Below are positions 1 to 8,034 of a stretch of 56,672 nt of DNA, in pieces (the stretch's first letter is position 1; each line of letters begins with the position of its first letter). Below the pieces are notes generated by a model. It saw nothing but the letters and a program-made list of their open reading frames with translations, did not search any database and was not told where the DNA came from. The DNA is from Oscillospiraceae bacterium (GTDB taxonomy: Bacteria; Bacillota; Clostridia; Oscillospirales; Oscillospiraceae): positions 1-56,672 of the forward strand of contig JAFQZI010000170.1 of NCBI GenBank assembly GCA_017406005.1, read 5' to 3'. A program made the position numbers and the translations under genes.

Positions 1-738
1 ACCGACAGTAGCAGTCGGGGTAGCCTGCGGTGCCTGAGAAGAGTCACCGATAACGAGAATGCCGGGTGCTTTCATAGCAAGTACGAAAGAGTCATAACGC
101 CATACAGCGTTCAGGATCGGAGCGGTGTAACCTTCCACGGACGGGAAGATTTTGGTGTAGTTCATCTTTCGGGGGTCAGCGGATGCGCCCTTCCACTTGA
201 TGATGATCTTTGCGCCTGCCGGCATACGGCTATCAGGAACTGCAACAACCTTGACACGACCAAGCTGACGGATTTCGCCAAGGACTGCACCTTTCTTGAT
301 GTACTCAGGGCTGTACTGGAGTTCAGAAGCAAGCTGGAACTCGATCGCATCGGTGATGCCGATGAATGCGATACGACCAGACTCAGGAACGTTCATGTTG
401 TCGAGCATTGCAGATGCAGTCAGGAGAACACGAACAACGTTGGAGCTGGACAGAGCTGCAGAAGACGGAACAATGTAGTTGTTGGCAGCACCGTCTGCCC
501 AAGTCTTCAGACGATATTTATCGACTTCGACTGCGAGGTCTTCGTTGAGACCTTTCATGATACGAGCGAGGGAACGCTCGTTCTGCTTATCGTCAGAGTA
601 GATCTTCTCGAAGGTTTCACGGGCAGAGAAAACCTGCTTCAGACGGTAGGTGTTCAGCTGGTCGCTGATTTCGTGCAGGGAACCCATACGGGAACCGAGA
701 GAAGCACCGAAATCATATGCATTGATGGCGACCTTGAC
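1..738 (-). CDS. Phage major capsid protein, internal fragment
   Basis: The minus strand is open from about 738 to the window edge and reads as a protein with no start or stop inside. It runs from AYDFGASLGSRMGSLHEISD through QNERSLARIMKGLNEDLAVE to YDSFVLAMKAPGILVIGDSS. The pattern of a long N-terminal helix region, a mid-domain around IGITDAIEFQLASELQYSPE, a VAVPDSRMPAGAKIIIKWKG strand pair and a late YDSFVLAMKAPGI segment resembles HK97/P22-fold major capsid proteins. That assignment is from memory of the fold family and was not searched. The gene is cut at the window start. At its 5' side it runs into a junction near 735-757, beyond which the sequence belongs to another gene on the opposite strand. 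No neighbouring structural phage genes are present. Confidence 0.55.
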
Positions 739-757
739 CACTATAACAAGCAGATGA

Positions 758-1201
758 ACAATTGGCTTGAAGAAAACAAAGACAAGGCATACAGGAGATA
801 TTACGAGCAAGCTTGCAGATGCAAGGGAAACCCTGATGCTTGCCAATGAGTATCTGAATGAGCTTGGCAAAGAGGCTGCGATTATGGCTCAGACTACTCT
901 GTCAGCAACGGATGCAAAGAAGATTATAAATGCTCTTGTTCCTGTGGCGGATGATGCGGACAAGAAGCAGAAAGAAGCTGCATTCGCAAAGCGTGGAGAA
1001 ATGATGATCTGCATGTTCGCTCCTGATCTTGCCAACTTCGTTGGTACTAAATGGGGCTTTATCAACGCTATTGCGGATTATTGCGATCACGCTCTTCCGC
1101 AGCGAATGACAAAAGGCTATTACGAGCGTAAGTGGGGCAAGATCATGACTGGTCACCCGATGCTCGACAAGGCTTATGCAATGGTTGGAGAAGCGGTATG
1201 A
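758..1201 (+). pseudogene. DUF932 (phage/plasmid) protein, C-terminal fragment
   Basis: The frame opens after a TGA at 755-757. It reads LKKTKTRHTGDITSKLADAR, then an ALVPVADDADKKQKEAAFAK segment, and ends with YYERKWGKIMTGHPMLDKAY. This is the typical C-terminal third of DUF932 proteins, which are phage and plasmid genes of unknown role often found beside recombination genes. Full-length members are around 300-400 residues, and only about 147 remain here. The first ATG is at 767, but the conserved RHTG block begins almost immediately, so the true N-terminus is missing. The overlap ATGA with the following small gene (1198-1201) suggests an intact ancestral operon downstream of the break. Confidence 0.6.
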
Positions 1202-1434
1202 GAGTAACGCCAAAGATCAGGAAAGCAATTGAGCGGGATTTCCCATCAGGTGAATTCGAGCTTAAATACGGCGAAACCAAAGACGGCAGACATTACGTAG
1301 ATGTTCAGGACTTCGATGAATCCTACAAAGCTCATCGTTGGATGCGGTATTACGAATCAGGCTTGATCGTCTGCAAATACGGTGAAAAGCCGTCATGGAT
1401 GGGAAAGGAGCTTGCTTATCCAGATGGATATTGA
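1198..1434 (+). CDS. Small phage-type hypothetical protein (78 aa)
   Basis: The ATG overlaps the TGA of the DUF932 fragment (ATGA at 1198-1201), indicating translational coupling. The product begins MRVTPKIRKAIERDFPSGEF and contains a KYGETKDGRHYVDVQDFDES strand-rich stretch. No family is recognised. Such tightly packed tiny genes are typical of phage accessory clusters. Function unknown. Confidence 0.5.
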   Translation: MRVTPKIRKAIERDFPSGEFELKYGETKDGRHYVDVQDFDESYKAHRWMRYYESGLIVCKYGEKPSWMGKELAYPDGY

Positions 1435-1606
1435 GCAATGGCAGATTGACCTTATCGAAGAATTCTGGCGCAAGATGATGAAAGATGTCTGCGCTTTGGC
1501 GATCAAGACAAATCTCTCTGGTTCTTGCCTGTTCGCAGAGATTCAGCGAAGATGCGGATTGATGTGCCGTATCAGGAAACTCAGGAACGAATTGTACCTG
1601 AAGTAA
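1424..1606 (+). CDS. Small hypothetical protein (60 aa)
   Basis: The ATG at 1424 is preceded by a GGGAAAGGAG ribosome binding site at 1401-1410 and overlaps the previous gene by 11 bases. It starts MDIEQWQIDLIEEFWRKMMK and ends in a basic tail. An upstream in-frame ATG at 1382 lacks a ribosome binding site. No recognisable family. It is the last of the phage-like cluster. Confidence 0.4.
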   Translation: MDIEQWQIDLIEEFWRKMMKDVCALAIKTNLSGSCLFAEIQRRCGLMCRIRKLRNELYLK

Positions 1607-1899
1607 TTCCGTAGTAATTACTAAAAAATTACTAAAATAAATTCCTGAAAACGTATCATGAAAACCATAAACAGAAGTGCACGAAAGCACGTTTTACTGT
1701 AATAAATACAGAACTTTTGGCTTCGATTCTACGATTCGTAGAGTGGGTTCTTTTTTCCGTAGAGCCGCATTCCCTCCCCGTAGATTGCCCTTTTTACACT
1801 TTTCATGGTATCCTTTTACCCGTTCAAAGCACAAACCCGCCGCACACTGCATAAACCTTATTGAATAAACCCACCGCATACATCTGTCTTTCGTTTTTA
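1607..1899. other. Intergenic region after phage-like genes
   Basis: About 290 bases without a convincing gene. It holds a short imperfect hairpin (TAGTAATTACTAAAAAATTACTA, in pieces, near 1611-1630) and an imperfect CTACGATTCGTAG hairpin near 1728-1740 followed by a T-run, which may terminate the upstream genes. It leads into the repeated leader element ahead of degV. Confidence 0.35.
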
Positions 1900-1962
1900 G
1901 CTCGCGACGGAGCACTGCAATCGAAGTACAACGTAGTCTTCGCGAGCAGCCAGTACGCACCA
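1900..1962 (+). promoter_or_regulatory. Repeated GCTCGCGA leader element, copy A
   Basis: GCTCGCGA at 1900-1907 and its exact reverse complement TCGCGAGC at 1940-1947 are 40 bp apart start to start. They enclose a 32-nt interior with GAGCAC, AATC and GTCT in fixed positions. AGC follows, then a further GCAC. The same element occurs at 20658 and 22566. This copy begins 110 bp ahead of the degV start codon. Whether it acts as an RNA stem-loop or as a DNA operator cannot be told from sequence. Confidence 0.6.
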
Positions 1963-2009
1963 AACACGAGGTACACCCTCATATCAATAACGAACACGGA
2001 GGTCCCCCC

Positions 2010-2900
2010 ATGAACACCGATTACATTCTCACCAGCGAAATGCCCGCCGATCTCACCAGAGAGCACTTCGAAAAAAGAAGCGTTCCCGTCATCCCGTTCC
2101 ACTTCTTCCTCGACGAACAGGAGCACCTGGAAGACTTCGGCGTGACCGTTCCTTTTGATGCCTTTTATAAGAGAATTGCCGACGGTGCCATGACGCGCAC
2201 CTCCCAGCCCAATATTTCGGAGTACGTCTCCTTCTTCACCCCGTTCCTTGACCAGGGGAAGGACGTTGTCCATATCACCCTCTCCTCCGGCATTTCGGGC
2301 GCCTACAATTCGGCAAGGAATGCCGCAGAGATCCTTTCCGAGCGCTATCCCGACAGGAAGCTCTACATCATTGACTCCCTCGCAGCCTCATCCGGCCAGG
2401 GCCTCCTGGTTGACTGGGCGGCCGACCAGCGCGACGCCGGCCTCTCGGCTTCCGAGCTCGCAGCCTGGATCGAGGCGAACAGGCTGAGAGTCCACCACTG
2501 GTTCTTCACCACCGACCTCTCCACTTTCGTGCGCGGCGGCCGCGTGTCCAAGGCGGCGGGCATCTTCGGCGGCCTGCTGGACATCTGCCCCCTCCTGAAT
2601 GTCGATCCCAAGGGCTGCCTCACCGCCCGCGAGAAGATCCGCACCAAAAAGCGCGTCATCCGCGAAACCGTCAAAAAGATGGAGCAGTTTGCGGAAAACG
2701 GCAGGGAGTACGGCGGCAAATGCTACATCTCCCAGTCCGCCTGTTATGAGGATGCCAGAGCCGTGGCAGATTTGATCGAAGAGACCTTCCCGAAGCTCAA
2801 AGGCAAGGTCGAGATCAACTGGATCGGCAACCTGATCGGCTCCCATACCGGCCCTGGCACGGTAGCCCTCTTCTTCTGCAGCGCCGAACCGAGAACCTGA
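2010..2900 (+). CDS. DegV family fatty-acid-binding protein
   Basis: A 296-residue product of normal length for DegV proteins. In Firmicutes these bind a fatty acid between two domains, and some serve as the FakB subunit of fatty acid kinase, presenting acyl chains to FakA. Visible family marks are the TRTSQPN motif near residue 70, an SSGISGAYNSA loop that contacts the lipid carboxylate, DSLAASSGQG, FVRGGRVSK, and the C-terminal IGSHTGPGTVALFF. The start follows a GGAGG site 8 bases upstream. It stands alone behind the repeated leader element and is followed by a terminator. No fakA-like kinase is in the window, so a FakB role is inference. Confidence 0.9.
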   Translation: MNTDYILTSEMPADLTREHFEKRSVPVIPFHFFLDEQEHLEDFGVTVPFDAFYKRIADGAMTRTSQPNISEYVSFFTPFLDQGKDVVHITLSSGISGAYNSARNAAEILSERYPDRKLYIIDSLAASSGQGLLVDWAADQRDAGLSASELAAWIEANRLRVHHWFFTTDLSTFVRGGRVSKAAGIFGGLLDICPLLNVDPKGCLTAREKIRTKKRVIRETVKKMEQFAENGREYGGKCYISQSACYEDARAVADLIEETFPKLKGKVEINWIGNLIGSHTGPGTVALFFCSAEPRT

Positions 2901-2921
2901 AAAATCAGAAGTTAAAAACAT

Positions 2922-2952
2922 CCACCCTCACTTCCTTCTCGAAGCGGGGGTG
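2922..2952 (+). terminator. Terminator-like hairpin after degV
   Basis: CCACCC near 2922 pairs with GGGGGTGG near 2945-2952. It is followed by an AT-rich stretch rather than a pure T-run. Confidence 0.5.
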
Positions 2953-3031
2953 GATTGCTATATATGTTTTTATGCCTTTTGTGGGGAAAAAGTATAAGAT
3001 ATCACAGAGAAACCCTCTGAGACAGTAAGGC

Positions 3032-4216
3032 TTACTTCAGATTTGCCTTGATGATGTCGCCGATGATGCGGATGCCGTTGACGATCTGCTCGTCGCCGGC
3101 GCAGGAGTAGTTCAGGCGCATGCAGTGGTTGTTGCCGCCGTTGGGGAAGAACCCGGCGCCGGGCACATAGGCCACATTTTTTGCCAGGCACTGCGAGGCC
3201 ATGACCTTGGTGTCGATGTAATCAGGCAGCACAGCCCAGGTGAAGAGGCCGCCGTCCGGGTCCGTGAAGGTGACGCCCTCGGGGAAGTAATCCTTCATCG
3301 CCTGCACCATCACGCCGGCGCGGTGGCCGTACACGGCGCGGATCTTTTCCACGTGCGCGTCGATGTCGAACATCTCGAGGTACTTGGAAACCGCCATCGC
3401 CCCGAAGGTGGACGTCTGCAGAACGGCCGCCTGTGCGAGCAGGTTGAACTTGTTGATGTATTCGGGGTTTGCGCACATCCAGGCGATACGAGTGCCCGGT
3501 GCGAGGATCTTGGAGAAGGTGCCGAGATAGATCACGAGGTTCTTCGTATCCATCGATTTCAGGGCCGGCAGGAATTCTCCCTTGTAGCGCAGGTCGCCGT
3601 ACGGGTTGTCCTCCACCACGGGGATCTCATACTTCGTGATGATCTCCATGAATTCCTTGCGGCGCTCCAGCGGCCAGGTGCGGCCGGACGGATTCTGGAA
3701 GTCGGGGATGACGTAGATGAGCTTGACGTTCTTGGTCGTGGCGAGCACCTTTTCGAGCTCGGACATGATCATGCCGTTCTCATCGGTCGGGATTTCGACG
3801 AATCTCGGCTGGCTGAGCTTGAAGGCGTTGATGGCGCCGAGGTAGCTCGGGCTCTCCATAATCACCACGTCGCCGGGGTCGAGGAAGACTCTGCCCGCAT
3901 AGTCAAGCCCCTGCTGGGAGCCTGCCGTCAGCAGGATATCCTTCGGGTCGGCATGGATGCTGTTTTTCGCGAGCATCCGCTCCGCGATCTGCTTTCTGAG
4001 CGGTGCCCAGCCGTCCGTCGTGCCGTACTGCAGCGCAACGGTGCCCTGCTCATCGAGGACGGCGTCGCACGCTTTCTTGAAATCCTGCACGGGGAAGAGC
4101 TCCGGTGCGGGCAGGCCGCCTGCAAAAGAGGTCACTTCCGGGCGCTGGGTGAGAGCCAGCAGTTCACGGATTTCGGAGGCTTTCACGTTATCCATCATTT
4201 TCGCAAAATTGACCAT
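3032..4216 (-). CDS. PLP-dependent aminotransferase, class I/II (LysN/MocR-like)
   Basis: A 394-residue fold-type I aminotransferase. Order of marks: N-terminal ITSFAGG-like segment (VTSFAGGLPAPELFP), LQYGTTDGWAPLRKQIAERM, the TAGSQQGLD cofactor-phosphate loop, PDFQNPSGRTW, DNPYGDLRY, and the Schiff-base lysine in YLGTFSKILAPGTRIAW. The overall form matches the 2-aminoadipate/aromatic aminotransferase group (LysN, and the free-standing relatives of MocR C-terminal domains). Substrate cannot be read from sequence; branched, aromatic or aminoadipate amino acids are possible. The start is preceded by an AAAGGAGC site and a good promoter (4263-4291). It is monocistronic. Confidence 0.9.
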   Translation of the reverse strand: MVNFAKMMDNVKASEIRELLALTQRPEVTSFAGGLPAPELFPVQDFKKACDAVLDEQGTVALQYGTTDGWAPLRKQIAERMLAKNSIHADPKDILLTAGSQQGLDYAGRVFLDPGDVVIMESPSYLGAINAFKLSQPRFVEIPTDENGMIMSELEKVLATTKNVKLIYVIPDFQNPSGRTWPLERRKEFMEIITKYEIPVVEDNPYGDLRYKGEFLPALKSMDTKNLVIYLGTFSKILAPGTRIAWMCANPEYINKFNLLAQAAVLQTSTFGAMAVSKYLEMFDIDAHVEKIRAVYGHRAGVMVQAMKDYFPEGVTFTDPDGGLFTWAVLPDYIDTKVMASQCLAKNVAYVPGAGFFPNGGNNHCMRLNYSCAGDEQIVNGIRIIGDIIKANLK

Positions 4217-4262
4217 GGTATCTGCTCCTTTTCAGTGTTTTTTTCAGGTTTCTGATGCCTGT

Positions 4263-4291
4263 ATTTTATCATAAACGGGCAGGGATGTAAA
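4263..4291 (-). promoter_or_regulatory. Sigma-A promoter of the aminotransferase gene
   Basis: On the minus strand TTTACA (4286-4291) and TAAAAT (4263-4268) are separated by 17 bases, ahead of the aminotransferase start at 4216. Confidence 0.65.
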
Positions 4292-4293
4292 GC

Positions 4294-5208
4294 TTATCCT
4301 TCCATGATGTGCATGCTGCGAAGCGTTTGGGATTCGATGCGCTCCTGCACCTCAAAGGCATGCGCTTCGAGATAATCGGAGCTGCTGTCAGTCAGGCCCT
4401 GGCGTCTGAGCTCGGCGATCACCTGCGTGCAGATGTCTTCCACAACGCCCTGTTTGAGAGCGCTGTCATTCTCGCCTAGCAGGAGGAATTCCAGCGCATC
4501 TTTCAGCTCCGCTAAGCTTTCCAGCCTCTCCATGGCGCGGAAGACCCATTTATAATACGGCTCGTGTGCCCTGTTGAGCAGAAAGACCATGCTGCAGGCG
4601 CTGCGCACGAATTCCGTCAGCGCGAGCTGGGCGGCGCCGGCCTCTCCGTGCCGCAGACAGCGCATGTAGTTGTACTGGCCCGCCTGCGCCATGCTGACGG
4701 CCCGGGCGGCGATCTTCTTCCGGCGCACGTCTTCGGGCATCCCGTGCAGCAGCGTTTCCCGCACGGCGGAGAATTCGCCCAGGTCATCCCGCCAGACCTC
4801 GCCGTTCGTCGCCTCCGCGAGTGCATACGAGGGGAGGGCAAGCCAGTGCTCCGGGCTTTCCGGCGCGCCGGCACAGCCGGTATACCGCCGGTAGAAGTCG
4901 CTTATGCGCAGCACGCCGAGCTTTTTTTCACCCAGGGCGCTCCGCTCGGCAGCCGGGGAAGAGAGCAGAGCGCGGTAGGCGTGCGACAGGCGCGTGCCGA
5001 AGGCCAGGTCGTCTTCGTCCGTGACCCACAGGCAGAAGCCCGGCTCAAAATCATGGTCGCGGGACAGCTCGTCGTCAAAGCCGAAGCATTCGGAGCCGTG
5101 CCCGGCAAGCCCCACGGCGATCCGCCCCTCCGCTTCCGGGAACAGCGCATGGATCATCTCCGCACCGCGCGAAACATAGAGCGCTTTCGCCTCTTCCAGC
5201 CCTTTCAT
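4294..5208 (-). CDS. DUF4037 domain protein (nucleotidyltransferase-like)
   Basis: A 304-residue protein. The N-terminal half carries GLAGHGSECFGFDDELSRDH followed by DFEPGFCLWV. This GS...D-D/E-SRDHD arrangement is the diagnostic block of DUF4037 proteins and resembles the metal-binding site of polymerase-beta-type nucleotidyltransferases. The middle and C-terminal parts are helical. Start: ATG at 5208 with GGGAGG 6 bases upstream. It diverges from the gene at 5280 over a 71-base gap whose ATTATATAAT core could serve both directions. Substrate unknown. Confidence 0.8.
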   Translation of the reverse strand: MKGLEEAKALYVSRGAEMIHALFPEAEGRIAVGLAGHGSECFGFDDELSRDHDFEPGFCLWVTDEDDLAFGTRLSHAYRALLSSPAAERSALGEKKLGVLRISDFYRRYTGCAGAPESPEHWLALPSYALAEATNGEVWRDDLGEFSAVRETLLHGMPEDVRRKKIAARAVSMAQAGQYNYMRCLRHGEAGAAQLALTEFVRSACSMVFLLNRAHEPYYKWVFRAMERLESLAELKDALEFLLLGENDSALKQGVVEDICTQVIAELRRQGLTDSSSDYLEAHAFEVQERIESQTLRSMHIMEG

Positions 5209-5221
5209 ATGCGTCCTCCCA

Positions 5222-5250
5222 TTGATTTTTCTTCCGTCAGATTATATAAT
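5222..5250 (+). promoter_or_regulatory. Sigma-A promoter in divergent gap
   Basis: TTGATT (5222-5227), 17-base spacer, TATAAT (5245-5250), 29 bases ahead of the start at 5280. The -10 lies in an ATTATATAAT palindrome, so the opposite-strand DUF4037 gene may share it. Confidence 0.65.
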
Positions 5251-5279
5251 AAAACAAATGAATGCGAAAGAGGTTTTTT

Positions 5280-6137
5280 ATGGAAAGCAAACTCGAAAAT
5301 GCCGTGGAGCTTCTGAAAAGCGAGGGTTTTGCCGGGCCGTACAGTTTCATTTTCATGATCCGCTGGGCCGCCCTCACCGAAGACAGGGCGCTTCTGCAGC
5401 GCATCGGCAAATCGCTGGAGGAGATGGATTCCTTTCGGGAGAGTGCATCCCTTGCCTATGTCTATGCGGAGTATTATGAGGCGTCCCGGGCCCCTTTCTG
5501 TGAACCTGCCGCGGCGTTTCTGATCGGCAGGTGCTCTGAGGAGGACCCGCTTTATCTCGCAGCCCTTGCCAAATGCGCCCGCGTGTTCCGGCGTGAGGAG
5601 TTTTTTGCCCTGGCCCGGCCTCTTGCGGATGAATGCCCGCCTGCAGATCCCTTTGCCGCCCTCGGCCTGCTGGAGCTTTACCGTGCCACCTTCCACGGGG
5701 AATATCTGAATCGTGCAGTCGCCGTTGCGGAGGAGATCCGTCTGCGTTTCAAAGAGCTCTTCTCTCCGGACGAGGCTTATGACGGTGAAGAACCGTCCTT
5801 CAACAGCGCCGTTGCCCTGCTCTATGATGAGCTCGCCCGCCTCACACAGGAGGAGCAGTGGGTCAAAGCCCGGGAAGTGCAGAACAGGTTCATCTCCCTC
5901 CTGGCTGACCGGTATCCCACCCGTGTCTCCTTCGGGCTTTGTGCCCTGCTGTCGGACGCTTTTGAAGCGAAGACGATCGTCTGCGCTGTCCCGGAGGGGA
6001 AAGAGCCGCCGGAGCTGGACGCACTGCTCTCTTTTTACGCACCCTTGACCGAGCGGATCGTGATCCCGACGAAAATCGATACCGTAAAATACTTTCTGAT
6101 GCAAAACGGAAAGCTTGAAGAAATAAAAGGCATATGA
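5280..6137 (+). CDS. YyaL/DUF255-like C-terminal domain protein, lacking thioredoxin domain
   Basis: A 285-residue protein. The segment YDGEEPSFNSAVALLYDELA followed by RLTQEEQWVKAREVQNRF resembles the alpha/alpha-toroid C-terminal part of YyaL/spermatogenesis-associated-20 proteins (EPSGNS...LLRLARLTG pattern). Those are about 600-700 residues and begin with a thioredoxin-like DUF255 domain that is absent here. An ATG at 5262 is in frame, but the ATG at 5280 has the ribosome binding site (AAGAGG at 5268-5273), so 5280 is preferred. It is 13 bases ahead of the next gene and heads the envelope operon. Family assignment is moderate; function unknown. Confidence 0.55.
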   Translation: MESKLENAVELLKSEGFAGPYSFIFMIRWAALTEDRALLQRIGKSLEEMDSFRESASLAYVYAEYYEASRAPFCEPAAAFLIGRCSEEDPLYLAALAKCARVFRREEFFALARPLADECPPADPFAALGLLELYRATFHGEYLNRAVAVAEEIRLRFKELFSPDEAYDGEEPSFNSAVALLYDELARLTQEEQWVKAREVQNRFISLLADRYPTRVSFGLCALLSDAFEAKTIVCAVPEGKEPPELDALLSFYAPLTERIVIPTKIDTVKYFLMQNGKLEEIKGI

Positions 6138-6143
6138 TAGAAT
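6115..6143 (+). promoter_or_regulatory. Internal promoter giving a possibly leaderless mRNA
   Basis: TTGAAG (6115-6120), exactly 17 bases, TAGAAT (6138-6143). The start codon at 6151 lies 7 bases after the -10, about where transcription should begin, and no ribosome binding site precedes it. Confidence 0.5.
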
Positions 6144-6150
6144 AGCCGTC

Positions 6151-8034
6151 ATGATGAAAAAGACGTTTGCTGTTATTTTGCTTATTCTGCTCCTCGCCGG
6201 CTGCGCCGTGCCTTCTTTTGCAGAGGACATCCCGGAGCCCGGGCTGGATGCCGCCCTGCGCAAGGCGCAGGAATTCAACGAGTGGATGCGCCAACGTACG
6301 GATGATGAAATCGCAGCGGAAATGCACATCTCCCGCTGGGATGTTCTCAGCCCCTACGGAACAGAAGCCCCGCCCGATCCGCTTATTGAAGTCTCCGAGG
6401 GTGACACGTGGGACGATCTGCTCCAGCGCCTTCTTGTAAAATACGAGGCCGACGCTGAAGGTGTCGGCATCGGCTATTACAACAACCGTACCGGGGAAGA
6501 GCACTACATCAATGCCGACCGGTATATGGTATCTGCCAGTATGTTCAAGGTCCCGCTGAACATGATCTATGCCGACAAGGTATCCTCCGGCGAGATGACT
6601 ATGGATTCCGAGATCTTCGGTGCGCCGTACCGCTGGTACCAGTACCGCACCATCGTCGAGTCGGATAACGACAGGTCGGTGGACCTGATGAATTATCTCG
6701 GCGGATACCGGGCTTTCAAGGAGTACCAGATCCCCTATCTCGGCAATGACCCGGTTGAGGATCTCGGCTGGAACTACCAGATTGAGAACTTCTACAATCC
6801 GCGCCAGTTTATCCACATGCTCCGCTCTCTCCTCGCCGAGCCGGAGCGGTTTCCCGGCATCCTGGAAAACATGCTGCAGGCGACCCCGTATTCCTATCTC
6901 CACCAGTACGAGCGCCGCTATCCGATCGCCCAGAAATACGGCTTTGTGGAGCAGGCGGAGTCGAACCGGGGATACCACACCTATATCAATTCCTGTGGCG
7001 TTGTCTTTACCGAGACGCCCTTCTGCCTCGTCATTTTTACCGACAATGTCCTGAAGGCCTACGACCTGATGGCGGAATACTGTATGGTCATGTGTGACTA
7101 TACCAATATGGTCTCCCGCCTTGCCGACGAGGAAGACGTTCAGCGGCAGGCGGAAGAGCAGCAGGCGGAGCTCCTCCGGAGCGAATCCGACCGGGCCGCC
7201 ATCGCCGCAGAGGCGCAGGCCCTTGCCGCAGCACTTCGGGGAGAGCGCACAGATGTCGTGCTTTCCCCGGTTCCGTTATCCAGCGAAAAATCGACAGACC
7301 GGCCAGCGAGGTTTTCTATGTCAGTTTTATCTTCTATCCTCCTGCTTTGGATCTTCATAGCAATGACCATCGGCTTTGTGGTGATCTTCCGCCACAACGT
7401 ATCCGGCAAAGTCAACGCGTTCTGGGCTGTGCTCGCCATCATCCTGACGGCGCTTGCGCTCGTGCTCTGCATCACGGGGTCGAACTTCGGCACGCTCTAC
7501 GCCAAGCCGGGCGGGGACCCGGGGGAGACGGTTTCGACGTTTCTTGATGCCGTCCTGGCGGAAGAATACGACACCGCCTATTCCTGCCTGAGCAACTACT
7601 CCAGCCTCGGCCTGGAACTCACGCCGGAAACGGAAGAGAGCCGCATGCTCTATGATGCCCTGAAGCAGAGCTACGGCTTTACGCTCCGCGGCACCGCGGA
7701 GATTGACAGGCTGACGGCCCGGCAGACCGTCGCCCTGATGCACCTGAATCTGAAAGCGGTGAAAAACGATGCCGCCGAGCGCGTGGAAGCCCTTTTGCAG
7801 GAGCTGGCGGAAAAACGCCCGCATGAACAGATCTTTGATGAAAACGGGAAGGTCCTTCCTGCCGTTTCCGACGAGGTTTACCGCACCGCGCTTGCACAGG
7901 CGCTGGACACCGGCAACCGGTACTATACCTCTTCCGACATAGAGATCGAGCTGGAATACGTCAACGGCCGGTGGCTGATCCGCGCAGGGGAAAGTCTCCT
8001 GTCTGCCCTCTCGGGAGGCGCGGCCGATGCCTAA
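6151..8034 (+). CDS. Serine beta-lactamase-fold lipoprotein with C-terminal membrane region
   Basis: A 627-residue exported protein. The N-terminus has a signal ending LLAGC (lipobox), so it is a likely lipoprotein. Residues 85-310 resemble class A beta-lactamase/serine hydrolase folds: the SxxK nucleophile motif is SMFK at residues 130-133, an SDN-like motif is SDND near residue 171, and a KYG segment near 268 could replace KTG. An acidic/alanine-rich coiled stretch follows, then two membrane helices around 385-445 and a roughly 150-residue extracytoplasmic tail. It overlaps the next gene by 8 bases. Role in peptidoglycan or antibiotic response is inference; it may be non-catalytic. Confidence 0.7.
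   Translation: MMKKTFAVILLILLLAGCAVPSFAEDIPEPGLDAALRKAQEFNEWMRQRTDDEIAAEMHISRWDVLSPYGTEAPPDPLIEVSEGDTWDDLLQRLLVKYEADAEGVGIGYYNNRTGEEHYINADRYMVSASMFKVPLNMIYADKVSSGEMTMDSEIFGAPYRWYQYRTIVESDNDRSVDLMNYLGGYRAFKEYQIPYLGNDPVEDLGWNYQIENFYNPRQFIHMLRSLLAEPERFPGILENMLQATPYSYLHQYERRYPIAQKYGFVEQAESNRGYHTYINSCGVVFTETPFCLVIFTDNVLKAYDLMAEYCMVMCDYTNMVSRLADEEDVQRQAEEQQAELLRSESDRAAIAAEAQALAAALRGERTDVVLSPVPLSSEKSTDRPARFSMSVLSSILLLWIFIAMTIGFVVIFRHNVSGKVNAFWAVLAIILTALALVLCITGSNFGTLYAKPGGDPGETVSTFLDAVLAEEYDTAYSCLSNYSSLGLELTPETEESRMLYDALKQSYGFTLRGTAEIDRLTARQTVALMHLNLKAVKNDAAERVEALLQELAEKRPHEQIFDENGKVLPAVSDEVYRTALAQALDTGNRYYTSSDIEIELEYVNGRWLIRAGESLLSALSGGAADA

Noticed and set aside
721-846. Plus-strand frame reading through LDHYNKQMNNWLEENKDKAY
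   Set aside because: Overlaps the conserved DUF932 frame and ends quickly. It has no start site, and part of it is simply the antisense of the capsid fragment; treated as junction noise.
3125-4255. 376-codon open frame antisense to the aminotransferase
   Set aside because: GC-rich codon bias on the minus strand leaves the opposite frame open. The product is His/Arg/Glu-biased with no family features, while the aminotransferase has every motif.
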